From the NCBI GenBank assembly GCA_021234155.1, contig JAJEKV010000147.1, positions 871,910 to 935,909 on the forward strand: DNA of 64,000 bases, read 5' to 3'. The stretch comes from Isoetes taiwanensis (lineage: Eukaryota; Streptophyta; Lycopodiopsida; Isoetales; Isoetaceae). Both the position numbers and the translations under genes were made by a program. The stretch's first letter is position 1; each line of letters starts with the position of its first letter. The notes under the pieces are model-generated. The model was not told where the DNA came from. It worked only from the letters and a program-made list of their open reading frames with translations, and ran no database searches. This document shows, one piece after another, positions 24,729 through 35,916 of this stretch.

Positions 24729-27700
24729 TTAGTCACTATCTGTTGTTTCAGAACTTTGTGGTGCATCTTTTGTAGAACTATCTGGAACGTCTGTATGAAA
24801 TTGCTTAAGGCGAAAGCCATTAACCAGAGTAGGTAATGGAGTGCCATCTAATTCTGCCAGCTTGAAAACGCTGGGTTGTACCACTTGAACAATTTGATAA
24901 GGACCAAGCCATCTGAACTTTAACTTGCCCGGAAAATTTTTGTAACGAGAATCATAAAGAAGAACCAAATCACCTTCTGTGAATGTTTTTGTCTTAAGAC
25001 GTTTGTCATGCAATGATTTCTGCAACTGTTGTCCATGAAGAACACGAATGTAAGCATCTCGCCGAAGTTCATCCAACTGTTCCAATTGATAAACCCTTTC
25101 CTTGAGTGCGGCAGTTGGATTATGTGCTGTAGCAAGTTGAAAACGGAGAGTCGGAAGAATATATTCAAAAGGCATGAGAGCTTCTTGTCCATAAACTAGT
25201 TTGAAAGGAGTGTGGCCAGTAGCGATTTTGAAACTAGTGTTGTAAGCCCAAAGAACAGTAGGCAACTTGTCTTGCCAATCTGTGCGAGAAGCGTCACAAA
25301 TTTTCTTTAGAACAGTGATGAGAGTTTTGTTGGTACTTTCAGCCAAGCCATTGCCTTGAGGATAGTAAGGTGTACTCTTCCGGTGTTGGATGTGAAGATA
25401 GTCCGTCAGCTCCTTAATAGTATGATTGACAAAATGCACGCCACGATCACTAACAAGTTCCGTGGGACAACCAAAACGCGTGATGATGTGTGTGCACCTT
25501 GGCTGTGCTGGCAGCAGTGTTGTCTGGAAGTGCACAAGCTTCCGCCCATTTGGTAGCATAATCCGTGATGACCAGAATATAGCGGGCACGGGTGCGCCGC
25601 ACCGGTGGGTCCATGGGCCCCACAAAATCCATTCCCCATTTGCTGAAGGGATGTGGCGTGGCGACCGGCGTCAATGGAAGAGCGTCACGGGCCGTGGGCT
25701 TTCCCACACGCTGACAGACATCACACGTGCGAGCATAAGCGTGGGCATCTTTGAAGAGCGTGGGCCAGAAATATCCTGCCAAAAGAATTTTGTGTGCCGT
25801 GGCGTCACCACTAAAATGACCACCGCTAAGTCCATCGTGGGCGGGCACCTCATGAGGGAGGACACAACGACGGAGGACCATGTCTTTGCCTCTTTTGTAC
25901 AAATGGCCTGCAACAATGGTATAGTCACGGACCTCTCTGAGAAACTAACGGTGGCGGGAGCGAAGCTTTTCTGGAGAGAGCGTTGGATCGGCGGGAGGAA
26001 GAGCACCAGTGAGAAGATATTGCTGAAAGTTATGAAACCAATGGAGCGTGGCCGTGACCAGGAACAATTGAGCGTCTGGAAAGGCGTCAGAAACACCTGT
26101 GGAGGGATCATCCGTGTGGATCCGGGAAAGATAATCAGGCACCACATGAGACTTGCCTGCCTTATGGACAATTTCAAAGGGAGCGAACTCTTGCAGAAGA
26201 AGGACCCAACGAGCAATTCTACCCGTGGGCGTGGCTTTGTTGATCAAATAAAGAAGAGCTTGATGATCAACAAAGAACTTAATCTGGCTGCCCAACAAAT
26301 AATGGCGGAAACGTTGGACACAGAAAACTAAGCCCAAAGCTTCTCGTTCCGTGGCAGAGTAGTTGCGCTCAGCAGGATTGAGTTTCCGGCTGGCATAGCG
26401 GATTGGTTTATCCGTGGTTTCATCATAGGCTTGAGAGAGAACAGCACCAATGGCAAAAGCAGAGACGTCAACATGAACGTGGAAGGGCTTGTCCCATTGA
26501 GGAGGAACAAGTACCGGGGCCTGAGTAAGCAACAGCTTCAACTTCTGAAAAGCAGCTTCCGATTGGGGATTCCAAGCCCAAGTGGATTCATCACCCGTGA
26601 GTTTATGAATGGGATCAGCTATAGCTGCAAGTCCAGGAATGAAGGTGGAATAGTAATTAACCTTACCCAGGAAAGAGCGTGTCTCTTTGATATTAGATGG
26701 TGCTTGAGCCTTCAGTACACAACTGATTTTAGCAGGATCCGTGGTGATGCCTTCTTTACTGACCACATGACCCAACAGAACGCCTGAGGTGACGCAGAAA
26801 GTGCACTTCTCAGGATTGAGACTAATGCCAAATTCATCATATTTTTGAAAGACAAGCTCCAATTTTTCCAAGTGATCATCCATGGAGCTGTAGGCCAAAA
26901 AATCACCTTGAAAGATCTGAAGAAAAGGTTTATCCTTCATAAAGTCGTGAAAGACGGAAAGCATGATGCGCTGAAAGGTTGAAGGAGAGTTTGACAAACC
27001 AAAAGGGACCACCTTGTAAGCAAAAGTGCCCAGGGGGTGGTGAAGGTAGTTTTGTGTTGATCTTCTTGCTTAATGGAAATCTGATTGTACCCAGAAAAAC
27101 CATCCATGAAAGAGTACATCTCATGACCAGCAACTTCTTCAAGAACCTGGTCAGTGAAGGGAAGTGGAAAGTGATCACGCTCCGTGGCTTGATTGAGTTT
27201 TCTATAATCCACGCAAACGCGGATCTTACCATTATGTTTGAGAGCAATGACAATGGGGCTCACCCATTCAGAATGTTTGACGTCATAAATCAGGCCAGCA
27301 GCCAAGAGTTTGTCAATTTCAGCCTTGACGCGGTCACGGTAATTTGGGTTGAGCCTATACTGTCGTTGCTAGATTGGGCGTGCATCAGATTTGGTAGGAA
27401 TGGTGAGTTCCCCCAACTCTTTTTTGATACCTCGAAGGTCTTTGTAGCTCCTGTCACATTTAAGGGACAGCTCCAAGCAAAAATATGTTTGAACTTCTTG
27501 AACAACGTCACAGCGCATGCTTTATAGGTAGGCAGAGCTAAGCGGACTGGTTGATTGTTACTAATGTCCACGATTTCCACTTCTGGAGTTTGAATATGAG
27601 GAACAACCTCCGTGTCTTGAACCTGATGAGCTGGAGGTTGAAGCATGACAGGAGGAGCAGCATTTTGAGTGGTGAAGAAAAGAGGCTGCTGAGCGTCATC

Positions 27701-28984
27701 AAGCAAAGGTTGCTGCATGACAGCATGAACATCGACAGTCTCTGAAGAAGTGATGGTGTCAAAAAAATGATCAAGACGTTGAATGCGATTGCAGAAAGCC
27801 AGGTAAGGGTCCAAGAGAGCGGCTACCGCCTGGTCCTGATCCAGCGTCATCTCACCCCAAGGATCAGCATACTCAGGGTAGGATGAGAGAGGCAGTCCTG
27901 CTGGAGGAGCTTGAACATGATAAATATTTTGGGCTTCTTCAGAGTCAGTGTCGGAGATGGAAGGTTCAGCATTCTCGACAGAGATCAATTGGCCAGTTTC
28001 CAGATCCATTGTGGCATTGAGATGGGCATCAGTGATAACAAGTTGGTCCATGGCCCAGTAATGAATACTCTTTGTCTGTCGGAGAAAAGGTCTTCCAACC
28101 AGCATTTCATAGTCACCAGGATCTTCTCCAGCTTTCCAAACACCAAATTCCAAGGGGAATTTGAGATCACCAATGCTGATATGGAGAAGAGGAGTGACAC
28201 CTTGAGGACGCGTGATATGGCCATTGGCCAACTTGATGTCATAAGGGGCACGGTATAATTGCTTCCTGAGTTTATCAGTAATGAGATTGACGGCACTACC
28301 ACCATCAATTTGGACATGATTGATGTGCTGATTGCCCATCGTGGCAGGCACCGTGAGTGTTGAAGTTGCAACAGCTCCCACCAGAACCGTGGGAAGAGGT
28401 AACTGATCTTTGAGAGCTGGACAGAGTTTCAAAATGGTGGCCAGGCTCAAAGGAATCTTGATCTTGGCGAGTTCTTCCTGAAGTTCCAAAGGAACATGTG
28501 AAAAAGGGTCCGCAGGGTCCAGTGGAGCCGGAGTCTGTGGTAAAGAAGCGGAAACTTCTTTGAGAAGCTCTACCTCAGCAGCAATATTGGGATACGGCTG
28601 AGAGCGGGCACTAGTGGATGATGACGGCGCGGCCTGACGCTGCTGAGCTCTAGTAGTGGCATGAACATTTGCCAAGGTGCGACCTTCCGCAGCCTGCATG
28701 AGGTTCAGAATACTTTGTCTCACTTTAGGCATGACGTGAGGCATGAGTTTGTCAAGATCAGGTGCGAAGTGAACTTTTTTATCATCTTCGTGAGGGACTG
28801 TTTCCACAGCAAAAGCAGGTTGCGTGTCATGAGGAATGATGGTCAAAGGGAGTGAAGCCCGTGTGTGACGTGAAACAAGACCAACCCAATTAGACTGTTG
28901 GACGGGAGGGTTGAGAGTCTGATAAATCTCTTCTTGAACTTGTTGATCCATAGGAGTGGAGGTAGATGCAACTTGCTGAGGGCG
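24729..28984 (-). pseudogene. Ty3/gypsy pol: protease, RT, RNase H, integrase (frameshifted)
   Basis: Pol starts directly after the gag stop and stays in the gag frame to about 27430. Domains in order: protease-like region with QIDGGSAVNLIT and MLVGRPFL (about 28320-28060); RT beginning LIYDVKHSEWVSP, VCVDYRKLN, SFMDGFSGYNQI (27305-27050), then VPFGLSNSPSTFQR; the YxDD site is altered to FQGD (near 26905). RNase H has FHVHVDVSAFAIGAVLS and FVDHQALLYL. Integrase has the HHCC finger (HDGLSGGH, CDVC) and DDE residues in GMDFVGP, VSDRGVHF and GLAESTNK. A chromodomain is not evident; the end reads FRWLGPYQIVQVV. Frame breaks near 27430, 27025, 25930 and 25490 make it non-functional. Confidence 0.92.
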
Positions 28985-30694
28985 CTATTGTTGAGGCGGC
29001 CGTGGTGGCTTCCTCAGAACAGGACGGGGGCCTTGTTTACCGTTGGCCACCCACAGTTGATAAGCCGTGAGGCGTACTGAAGCTGGTTGAGTGGAACTTG
29101 GAAGTTGGACTTGAACTTGAGGAAGTTGAGGACACGCCGTGGTGGTGTGACCCCATTCATGACAATGATAACATTGAGCCTTTGAAGGATCAAAGGGAGG
29201 ACGGTTGCCTTGTCCCCGTGGCTGCTGCTGCGTTTGTGGATACTGCTGAGGTTGTTGAGTTTGATATTGCTCAGGCGGATATGACGGTTGTTGTTGAGGC
29301 ATGTTCTGGACTTGAAAGACCATTTTATTGCGAAAAGGTGTAGGATGAGAACGAGTGCATTCTTCCGTGGCGTGATTGCACATATTGCATCTTTTACAAT
29401 GAGGAGGTCCATTAGAGGAGTTGCATTCATTCGCCAGATGACCTTGATATTTACAAATAGTACACCAGATGTGAGCGCGTTGTGGATTTGCTTGCTGAGG
29501 CTGAACAGAGTTCTGGGGAACCATGACGGGGGGCATGAAAGGGAGTTCCTGGAGAGCAACACCCCGAGAAGAAACATTGACCGAGTGATTGACCAATTCA
29601 ATGGCCTGCTCCAGAGACTTGGGATGCAGGTATTCTGTCATGAGGCGAATGGCAGGAGGAAGGCCCTGCAGAAACCAGACTAGGATCTGGCTTTGCGTGG
29701 GGTACTCCTGGAGTTTACTGACGAGAATATGAAGACGGTCCGCAAAATCCCTGGCTGACTCCGTGGGCTCTTGCTGAAGGTCATTGAGTTGCTTGAGGAG
29801 TAACTGATCATCATCCGTGGTGCCATAATGAGACAGAAAGGCAGTTTTCATTTCGTGCCAACTCTGTTTCCAGTGACTTTTGTTGGCCATTAACCACTGA
29901 TGAGGAGCGCCTCTGAGCGTGGTGGAAAAGATGTGAAACTTAAGTTGGGGTTGCGCATGACCATTCAGAATGGCCAAGGCTTCGAATTCCTTCATATGGG
30001 CTTGAGCACTCTGATCCAGAGGTTTGCCTTTAGTGTTGCCAAAAGTGGGATAAGTCAGCTTCAGATTATGAGTGGGAGAGGAAGGCGGAACTTGAGCATA
30101 GACAGGTGGATTTGGTGGAAGATATGCAGAAGCATAGAGAGGTGGAACCGCCTGGGACTGAGAGCAAGGGAGTGGGACTGAAAAACCCGGTGGTCCATAG
30201 AAAGTAGCAGCTGGTGGGGAAGGGGCTTGAGAGCCGTCCTCGTTAGGCTTGAGATCAGTGGTTTGATAAACAGGAAGAGCGTGCTGAAAAGATGGAGAAG
30301 ACTGAAATTTGTGAACGTGGGAAGGGCCAAAGGACACTTGATGGTAGCCCATCCCAGCAGGAGGTGAAGAAGGTTGTGATGGCTGAGGGGTGTGGCCTGA
30401 AGGGATATGGATATAGGTGCTCTCAGGAGTCCGGAAATAGTGAGACGTGGGCTGAACAGGGGTATGCTGTGGAGATTGGGGTTGAGAACAATGCCTACAC
30501 ACAGGGGGAGACCCTGGTCGAGAATGAGCACGAGGGGTAGGAGGTGCCGACTGAGCTCTGGGGCGGACACGACCACCCTCAATGTCATAGGCAGAATCAT
30601 ACATATCCCGAACAGCCTCGCGTCGTTGATGGCGCTCCAGGCGAGCCGCCGTTTAGCAGAGAAGTTCTTCAGGAGTGAAACCTCGAGCCGACAT
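28985..30694 (-). pseudogene. Ty3/gypsy gag with three zinc knuckles
   Basis: The likely start is the ATG at 30692-30694 (MSARGFTPEELLC), followed after 13 codons by a TAA (30653-30655); the frame then stays open for over 550 codons. The N-terminal third is Pro/Ser/Gln-rich. The capsid-like part contains the Retrotrans_gag region near TTLRGAPHQWLMANKSHWKQSWHEMK. Three CX2CX4HX4C knuckles follow: CTICKYQGHLANEC, CKRCNMCNHATEEC and CYHCHEWGHTTTAC. The frame ends in CAA TAG (stop 28985-28987), and pol continues in the same frame beyond it. Confidence 0.9.
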
Positions 30695-30711
30695 GAGGGA
30701 AGAAAGATCAG

Positions 30712-30729
30712 ACCCGGCAGCGGCGACAG
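30712..30729 (-). promoter_or_regulatory. Primer-binding site of the Ty3/gypsy element
   Basis: Directly inside the 5' LTR, the minus strand reads CTGTCGCCGCTGCCGGGT. This is close to TGGCGCCGTTGCCGGG, the tRNA-Asp-type site I know from Tat/Athila gypsy elements, with two or three changes. The tRNA assignment is by memory of the motif. Confidence 0.6.
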
Positions 30730-31321
30730 TGTTTGGGGTCTGGGTTCGGGAACTCCTGCAAGACGGCCCTCTGTGAGGACCCTTGGATCTAACAGGAGAA
30801 TCCGGGAGCTATGTCACGCGGGATTTGCAAAAGGAACGAGGGAAAAGAGAAGAGAAAACAACAGAGAACAAATGAGACAATAATGAGAACAACTTCCTTG
30901 ATGTCAATGAGAATACATGAACTCTCGCAATTGAGAGAAAACTGAAGTGAGACAAGACTCAAAACTCATCTAAAAACTTATGTGCTAGCTCTACTCATAT
31001 ATATAGTACAATGGCCTTTGGCCCAATATAGACACTCTGACTGATTTCGGTGCCGACTCCTGGAAGGAGGCCTGATTTGCAGGAATGCTGGCGGTGCCTC
31101 TTGAAATGCCTAGAATCACGCTGACGCTGACGCAGGCGGTGACGGGCCGTCACTTGTCTGAGCGCCTCCTCTTGACGGCAGACGCGCCCTTTGACTGCGT
31201 GGTCTGCTTGGTCTTCTGTGTGGCCTTTGACGACTGACCCGTGCCTGGCTGTGGATCCTTGGCCTTGACTTGGTCCGTCGTATGCATGAATAGTCCTGTA
31301 CCAGGAGGCACAGGACTAACA
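30730..31321 (-). repeat. 5' LTR of the Ty3/gypsy element
   Basis: Direct copy of 8983-9571, starting TGTTAGTCC and ending CCCAAACA on minus. The same TATATATA box is present near 31000-31008. Differences from the other LTR are scattered over the whole length, so the insertion is not very recent. Confidence 0.92.
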
Positions 31322-31326
31322 GTTCT

Positions 31327-32485
31327 TCATTGTGCTGCCTTGTAGATTCTGCTTGGAAACTAAGATGGTAAGCATGAAGACATAATACCTAATACTCAAT
31401 ATGATAATAAGCACCTTTTGCAGCTCCTTAGAGACTGCATCCTTTGTCTTCATTTCTTTTTTTCGTCTGGTATCATTCATTTTCTGCATGCATATCTAGG
31501 ATTGAGGACATAAATGTTATGGGTTTCCAGATATAGTTACTCAAATGGGCAAATACCTTTTTACCAGATGTGCATGCTTCCGTTGAAGACTTTGTAGAGT
31601 TTATACAAACATCAATCTTTGTTTTAACAATTATTCTTCTCTTCGTAGTGCTGCCTTGTGGATTTTACTTGGAAAAGATAGTAAGCATGAAGACATAATA
31701 CTTAACACTCAGTATGATAATAAGCATCTCTTGCGGCTAATTATAAATCATTTCTTTTATTGGACTAGGAGGAATACTTAGTAGTTTTCTTATTTCCATA
31801 AACCACAACTGCTCTTGAAGATTTTTTGGATCTGGTCGTTGGCAGCAATTGCATCCATTGCATTAACTTGATGTTAAAATAAAAAATCTGTTGCCATCAC
31901 AGATTATCACGATAATCAATGCACGAGTGTAGATTATCATGATAACCACCCCAAGCAAATTCAACTGTGGTTGATCCAATCTAGTAGCACATCCTACCGT
32001 CAATCTTTTTGGCATATAGACGTTCGGCCCTTTACAGGCAGTGCATGTATTCTAGCAAGGACAAAATGCGAACTATACCATGGCTACATAGCATCTCCTC
32101 ATGTTTGATTGATTGGTGAAAGCCATCCATGTTCATACGTAATGTTCACTTTGTTTACCTGTTGTTACGATGCTGAATTAAGGTGATATCTTTTGTTAAT
32201 AAAGATATGCTTCCAATCACTAATTTTCCATTTCGTATTTTCTTCTGATATCATTCATTCCTGCATAAATATCCAAGTTGGAGAACATAAACGTGATCAA
32301 ATATGGTTATTCTAAATGGGCAGGTAACTCTTTATTAGATATGCATGCTCAAAATATAGATTCCAACCGAAAATTAAGAAGACTAATGCCCTGTTTTTTT
32401 TATGCTTTTTTTCCAAGGGGATCAACTTAATGGAAAATAAAGATTTCAACCGAAAATTAAGGAGACTAATGCCCTGTTTTTGTTT
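31327..32485. repeat. CACTA-A internal DNA with ~310-bp duplicated blocks
   Basis: The block GTGCTGCCTTGTRGATTYT.CTTGGAAA..AAGCATGAAGACATAATA occurs at about 31330-31430 and again at 31645-31735. The preceding block (GGCARATACCYTTTTA.YAGAT.TGCATGCT) occurs at 8890-8935, 31545-31595 and 32320-32350. So CACTA-A contained two to three tandem copies before the LTR element landed in one of them. No gene is recognised. Confidence 0.7.
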
Positions 32486-33000
32486 GTGCCTGCCTAGTGG
32501 CATGTTTGAGACCATGTGGCATGTTTAAGCTAGGTGTCCAGTTTGATTCACATCTCATGTTTGAACTTAGGGACATATTTGAGCCACATGTCACGTTTGA
32601 GCCTATGTGGTATGTTGAGCCGCGTGTCATGTTTGAGCTTAGGTGGCATGTTTGAGCCTATGTGGCATGTTCGATCCTAGGGCATGTTTGACCTTGAGAG
32701 CAATGCTTTAGCCTAGGTGGTATGTTTGAGCATACGTGGCATGTTTGAGCCGAGGTGTTTGAGCCTATGTGGCATGTTTCATCCTAGGGCATGTTTGAAC
32801 CTAGGGGCAATGCTTGAGCTTAGGTGGCATGTTTGAGCCTAGGTGCTTGAGTCTATGTGACATGATCTATATGGTATGTTTGAGTCAGTGTAGCAAGTTT
32901 GAGCCACGTGGTATTTTTGACCCACGTTTCATGATTGAGTCAAGGTGGCATGTTCAAGCCTAGGAGGATGCTTGAGCATAGGGGCACAACATTTCAAGCA
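32486..33000 (-). repeat. Third, degenerate array of the 19-bp unit (in CACTA-A)
   Basis: Units such as GTTTGAGCCTAGGTGGCAT and GTTTGAGCCTATGTGGCAT run in the same orientation as the array at 18541-20270, but with more decay and missing bases. One or two more units sit alone at about 34995-35040. It shows that the 19-bp unit belongs to both CACTA-like elements. Confidence 0.88.
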
Positions 33001-33229
33001 TTAAAAAACACATGTCATGTTTAAAAAACAAGCCACTATCTTTATATTATAAGGTTTTGGTGTAAGTATGTAATGCATCACGCCCTAAATTGAGTGGTTA
33101 AGATTTACCCTAAAAGTGGACGGCTCAGATAGCCCACGACCTGTTTTGCCCTTTTCTTGCTCTAGCGATGGTGGTTTCTGCATAGACATGAAGTTGAAGA
33201 GGCAAAGGTCGGTCTTGACATCTGATGTC

Positions 33230-33500
33230 CTTAGGTTTTTTTCCCTTATGTTCTCTTTTATGCAGGCTCTTGCAAGATCTCTCAACTAGACATGGTGCAA
33301 GGCCTCTACTTACGGCTCTGCAACAAGTATATTCTGAACAAAATTATCTTTTTCCGTATGTTCTCTTTTGTGCAGGCTATTGCAAGATCCCTCAACCAGA
33401 TATTAGGGCAATACAAGATTTGTTGATGCAAGGCCTCTATGTAAGCTACTTAAGGCTTTGTAGCAAGTATATTCTGAACAAAGTTTCTTGGTTTCTCATC
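33230..33500 (+). repeat. Tandem duplication of a ~120-bp unit
   Basis: TATGTTCTCTTTTRTGCAGGCT.TTGCAAGATC.CTCAAC..GA and the end CAAGTATATTCTGAACAAA occur twice, at about 33240-33345 and 33355-33483. The unit has a TGCAG acceptor-like sequence followed by a short open stretch and GTAAG, so it may derive from an exon, which I cannot identify. Confidence 0.7.
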
Positions 33501-33507
33501 TACTTTC

Positions 33508-33899
33508 TAATTGCCACACTGGGATGAGGATAAATCCAAACCCCATTCCATCAATTCCTATTCCTTCGTGTTTTCAACTGCAGCTTCTCGACCATGTCCC
33601 AAGTGCAACCGACTAAAACTCGACCTCCATAACGTAAACCCTTCAATAACCTAGCAACACACAAGGTTTATGTTTCGGAGGCCATATCCTCATCAGATTC
33701 GATCAGGATCTTGCACAATGTCATCAGGTACAGGGAGGGTGTTGATGCTAGAAGATGGACCCTTAAAACCTTCCTAAAGCAGTTCGCCCCAAAAGTCCTC
33801 TCCCGAAGGCCGCTGGCCATGGACGGGCAACTCTCCCACTCCAGAACGGTGAATTGACTCTGCCAATGGACACAAAACTTCAATATTACCCTGGAGACC
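33508..33899 (+). repeat. Third copy of the foldback arm sequence (in CACTA-A)
   Basis: The sequence from TAATTGCCACACTGGGATGAG through CTCGACCATGTCCCAAGTG and GGGAGGGTGTTGATGC matches 17868-18245 at most positions, and also the left arm in reverse complement. It ends where the CGTCA-type array begins. The 19-bp array lies about 500 bp upstream, so array and arm sequence are linked here too. Confidence 0.88.
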
Positions 33900-34217
33900 T
33901 GACGTCAGACTGTCTAAAAAGATTTGACCTGACGTTTATACTGATGAAAATACTGACGAATAACTCTCTGACACATTTTTTAACGATTTTGGGTCAGAAC
34001 ATTCGTCACATCAATCGTCAGATTATTCATCAGATCTTGCGTCAAATATATCGTCGGGCTATTCGTCAAAAACTATTTGTCAAAAGTTTCGTCAGGTGAA
34101 ACGTCAGTTTTTACGTCAGAAATTTTCGTCAGTTTTTTCGTCAAACATATCGTCAGGCATTTCGTCAGACATATCATCATGAGATTCGTCAGAAAAATCG
34201 TCCAATATTTCGTCAGA
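33900..34217 (+). repeat. Degenerate short-period array of CGTCAG motifs
   Basis: About twenty copies of (T/A)CGTCAG or its one-base variants, spaced at roughly 14-17 bp with A/T-rich spacers (for example ATTTCGTCAGACATATCGTC). TGACG/CGTCA is the core bound by plant TGA-type bZIP factors; that these sites act so here is inference. The array stops sharply at 34217. Confidence 0.85.
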
Positions 34218-35090
34218 AAGTTCAAATTTTTTATGAATACAGTTTTAATCATAACTTTTGATCCAGTAGTCCGTTTTGGATGAAATTTGATGCGTTAGAA
34301 AGCTCTCTTTGTGATCTGTCTAATGACATATAGTATGGGGGCTATTTCTTCATATAGTCTAGAATGATAGGAAGCTCTTCATATAGCCTAGAATGAGAGC
34401 TGAAACCTGATATTGGCTTCAATGCCTTCTTTAAATGCTAGGTGTTTTGCAAAAGCTCGCATTTGGCTCATTGAGATGACTTTGGTATGCCTTGCTCCTT
34501 TTACTTTAATGGTATAGCCATTTTTATGAAATCAAGGATGCTACAATTTCGGCCGGATAAAACATTTGTGCACTCTACACTGTCTATGTGTGTGCTCAAA
34601 ATTAGTAAATTCGAATTGACAAGATATTCGAGGTTCGAATTTTGTTTATTCCCTACAATACAATGGTAAGTTTGGAATACATACTACAGGGGTGCATAAT
34701 ACATATTCAAGTAAATACACTGAGGTTCTTGCTCATACGATGGGATCTTAATGTTTTCTTAAACTTAGAGATGATGAATGGCTTGAATGCCTAGTTGAGG
34801 AAGGATTTTATTGCATGGCCATAATAATATTCTAAAATTGGAAAGTCATGGCTTTTAGCTTTGGAAAGAGAGGCAAATATTTTTTTACCTTTGGCAACCA
34901 TTGCCACCACTATGGAAAAAATACAGCATGGGGGACTCGTACCACCACGGGAAAAATACACCATAGCATTGGGCTCTAGAATAAACTCCAATTGTTCCAT
35001 GTTGGGGCCACGTGGCATGTTTGAGCCACCTTGGATCTAACTGTTGAAGGTATTTTCCATGAATGTACAACAATATATTATATTCTTAAA
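34218..35090. other. CACTA-A internal DNA, no gene recognised
   Basis: Unique-looking AT-rich sequence with short open frames only. A fragment of one or two 19-bp units lies at about 34995-35040 (GGGGCCACGTGGCATG, GAGCCACCTTGG). Confidence 0.5.
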
Positions 35091-35916
35091 TTTAAGCACA
35101 CAAACAATATTCCAGGTGGTGGTGCTTTGCTTAAGATAAAGCCTAAAAAAAAACTCAAAAAAACTATACTTCCTTAAGAAATAGCTACTCAAAAACTACA
35201 CCTAGTTATAAACCACACCACTTCAGAAAACCGCACTTCTTAAAAAAACAACCACTTAAAAACTACATCTACTGATAAACTACACCTCAAAAAACCATAC
35301 TTAGTACTTAAAAACTGCATCTAGTTATATAAGCCATACCTCAAAAAAACCATACTTCTTAAAATGTAGCTTCTTAAAAACTAAACTTCAGAAAACCATA
35401 CTTCATTAAAAAATACCACTTAAAAACTACACCCACTTATAAACCACACTTTAAAAAACAGCTATTTAAAAACTGCACTTACTTATAAACCACACCTCAA
35501 AAAACAACACCTCGATTAAAAAAATCACACCACTTCAGAAAACTATACTTCCTTAAAAAACAACCACTTTAAAACTACACCTCCTTATAAACCACACCTC
35601 AAAAAACTACACTTCCATAAAAAAACAACTACTTAAAAACTACACCTAGTTATAAACCACACCTCAAAAAACAACGCCTTCTTAAAAACAACACCCTCTT
35701 TAAAAAAAAACAACACTTCCTTTAAAAAAACCACACCTTAAAAAAAGACCACACCTTCAAAAAAAAAAAAAAACTATAGCTCCTTAAAAAAAACTACACC
35801 GCCTTCTTAATAAACCACACCTCCACATAACCACATGTAGATTTTTTTGAACAACGACATGTGGTCTTTTTTTTACTGTTGTTTTTAAGTGTGGACCCAG
35901 AGTTGGGGTGGTTGTG
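35091..35916. repeat. CACTA-A right subterminal repeats and TIR
   Basis: Over 20 degenerate copies of AAAAACTACACCTA.TTATAAACCACACC and AAAACCATACTTCTTAAAA run from about 35150 to 35830. Then comes ACATGTGGTC...ACTGTTGTTTTTAAGTGTGGACCC, the inverted counterpart of the left end, terminating in GGGGTGGTTGTG at 35916. Confidence 0.85.

Noticed and set aside
25426-26331. 301-codon plus-strand open frame
   Set aside because: It is antisense to integrase and RNase H of the gypsy pol, which have clear motifs on minus. The plus frame has none.
26979-27527. 182-codon plus-strand open frame
   Set aside because: Antisense shadow of the RT region.
30061-30600. 179-codon minus-strand frame rich in Leu/Ser/Pro
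   Set aside because: It is another frame over the Pro/Ser-rich N-terminus of gag; the gag frame itself is open and has zinc knuckles further on.
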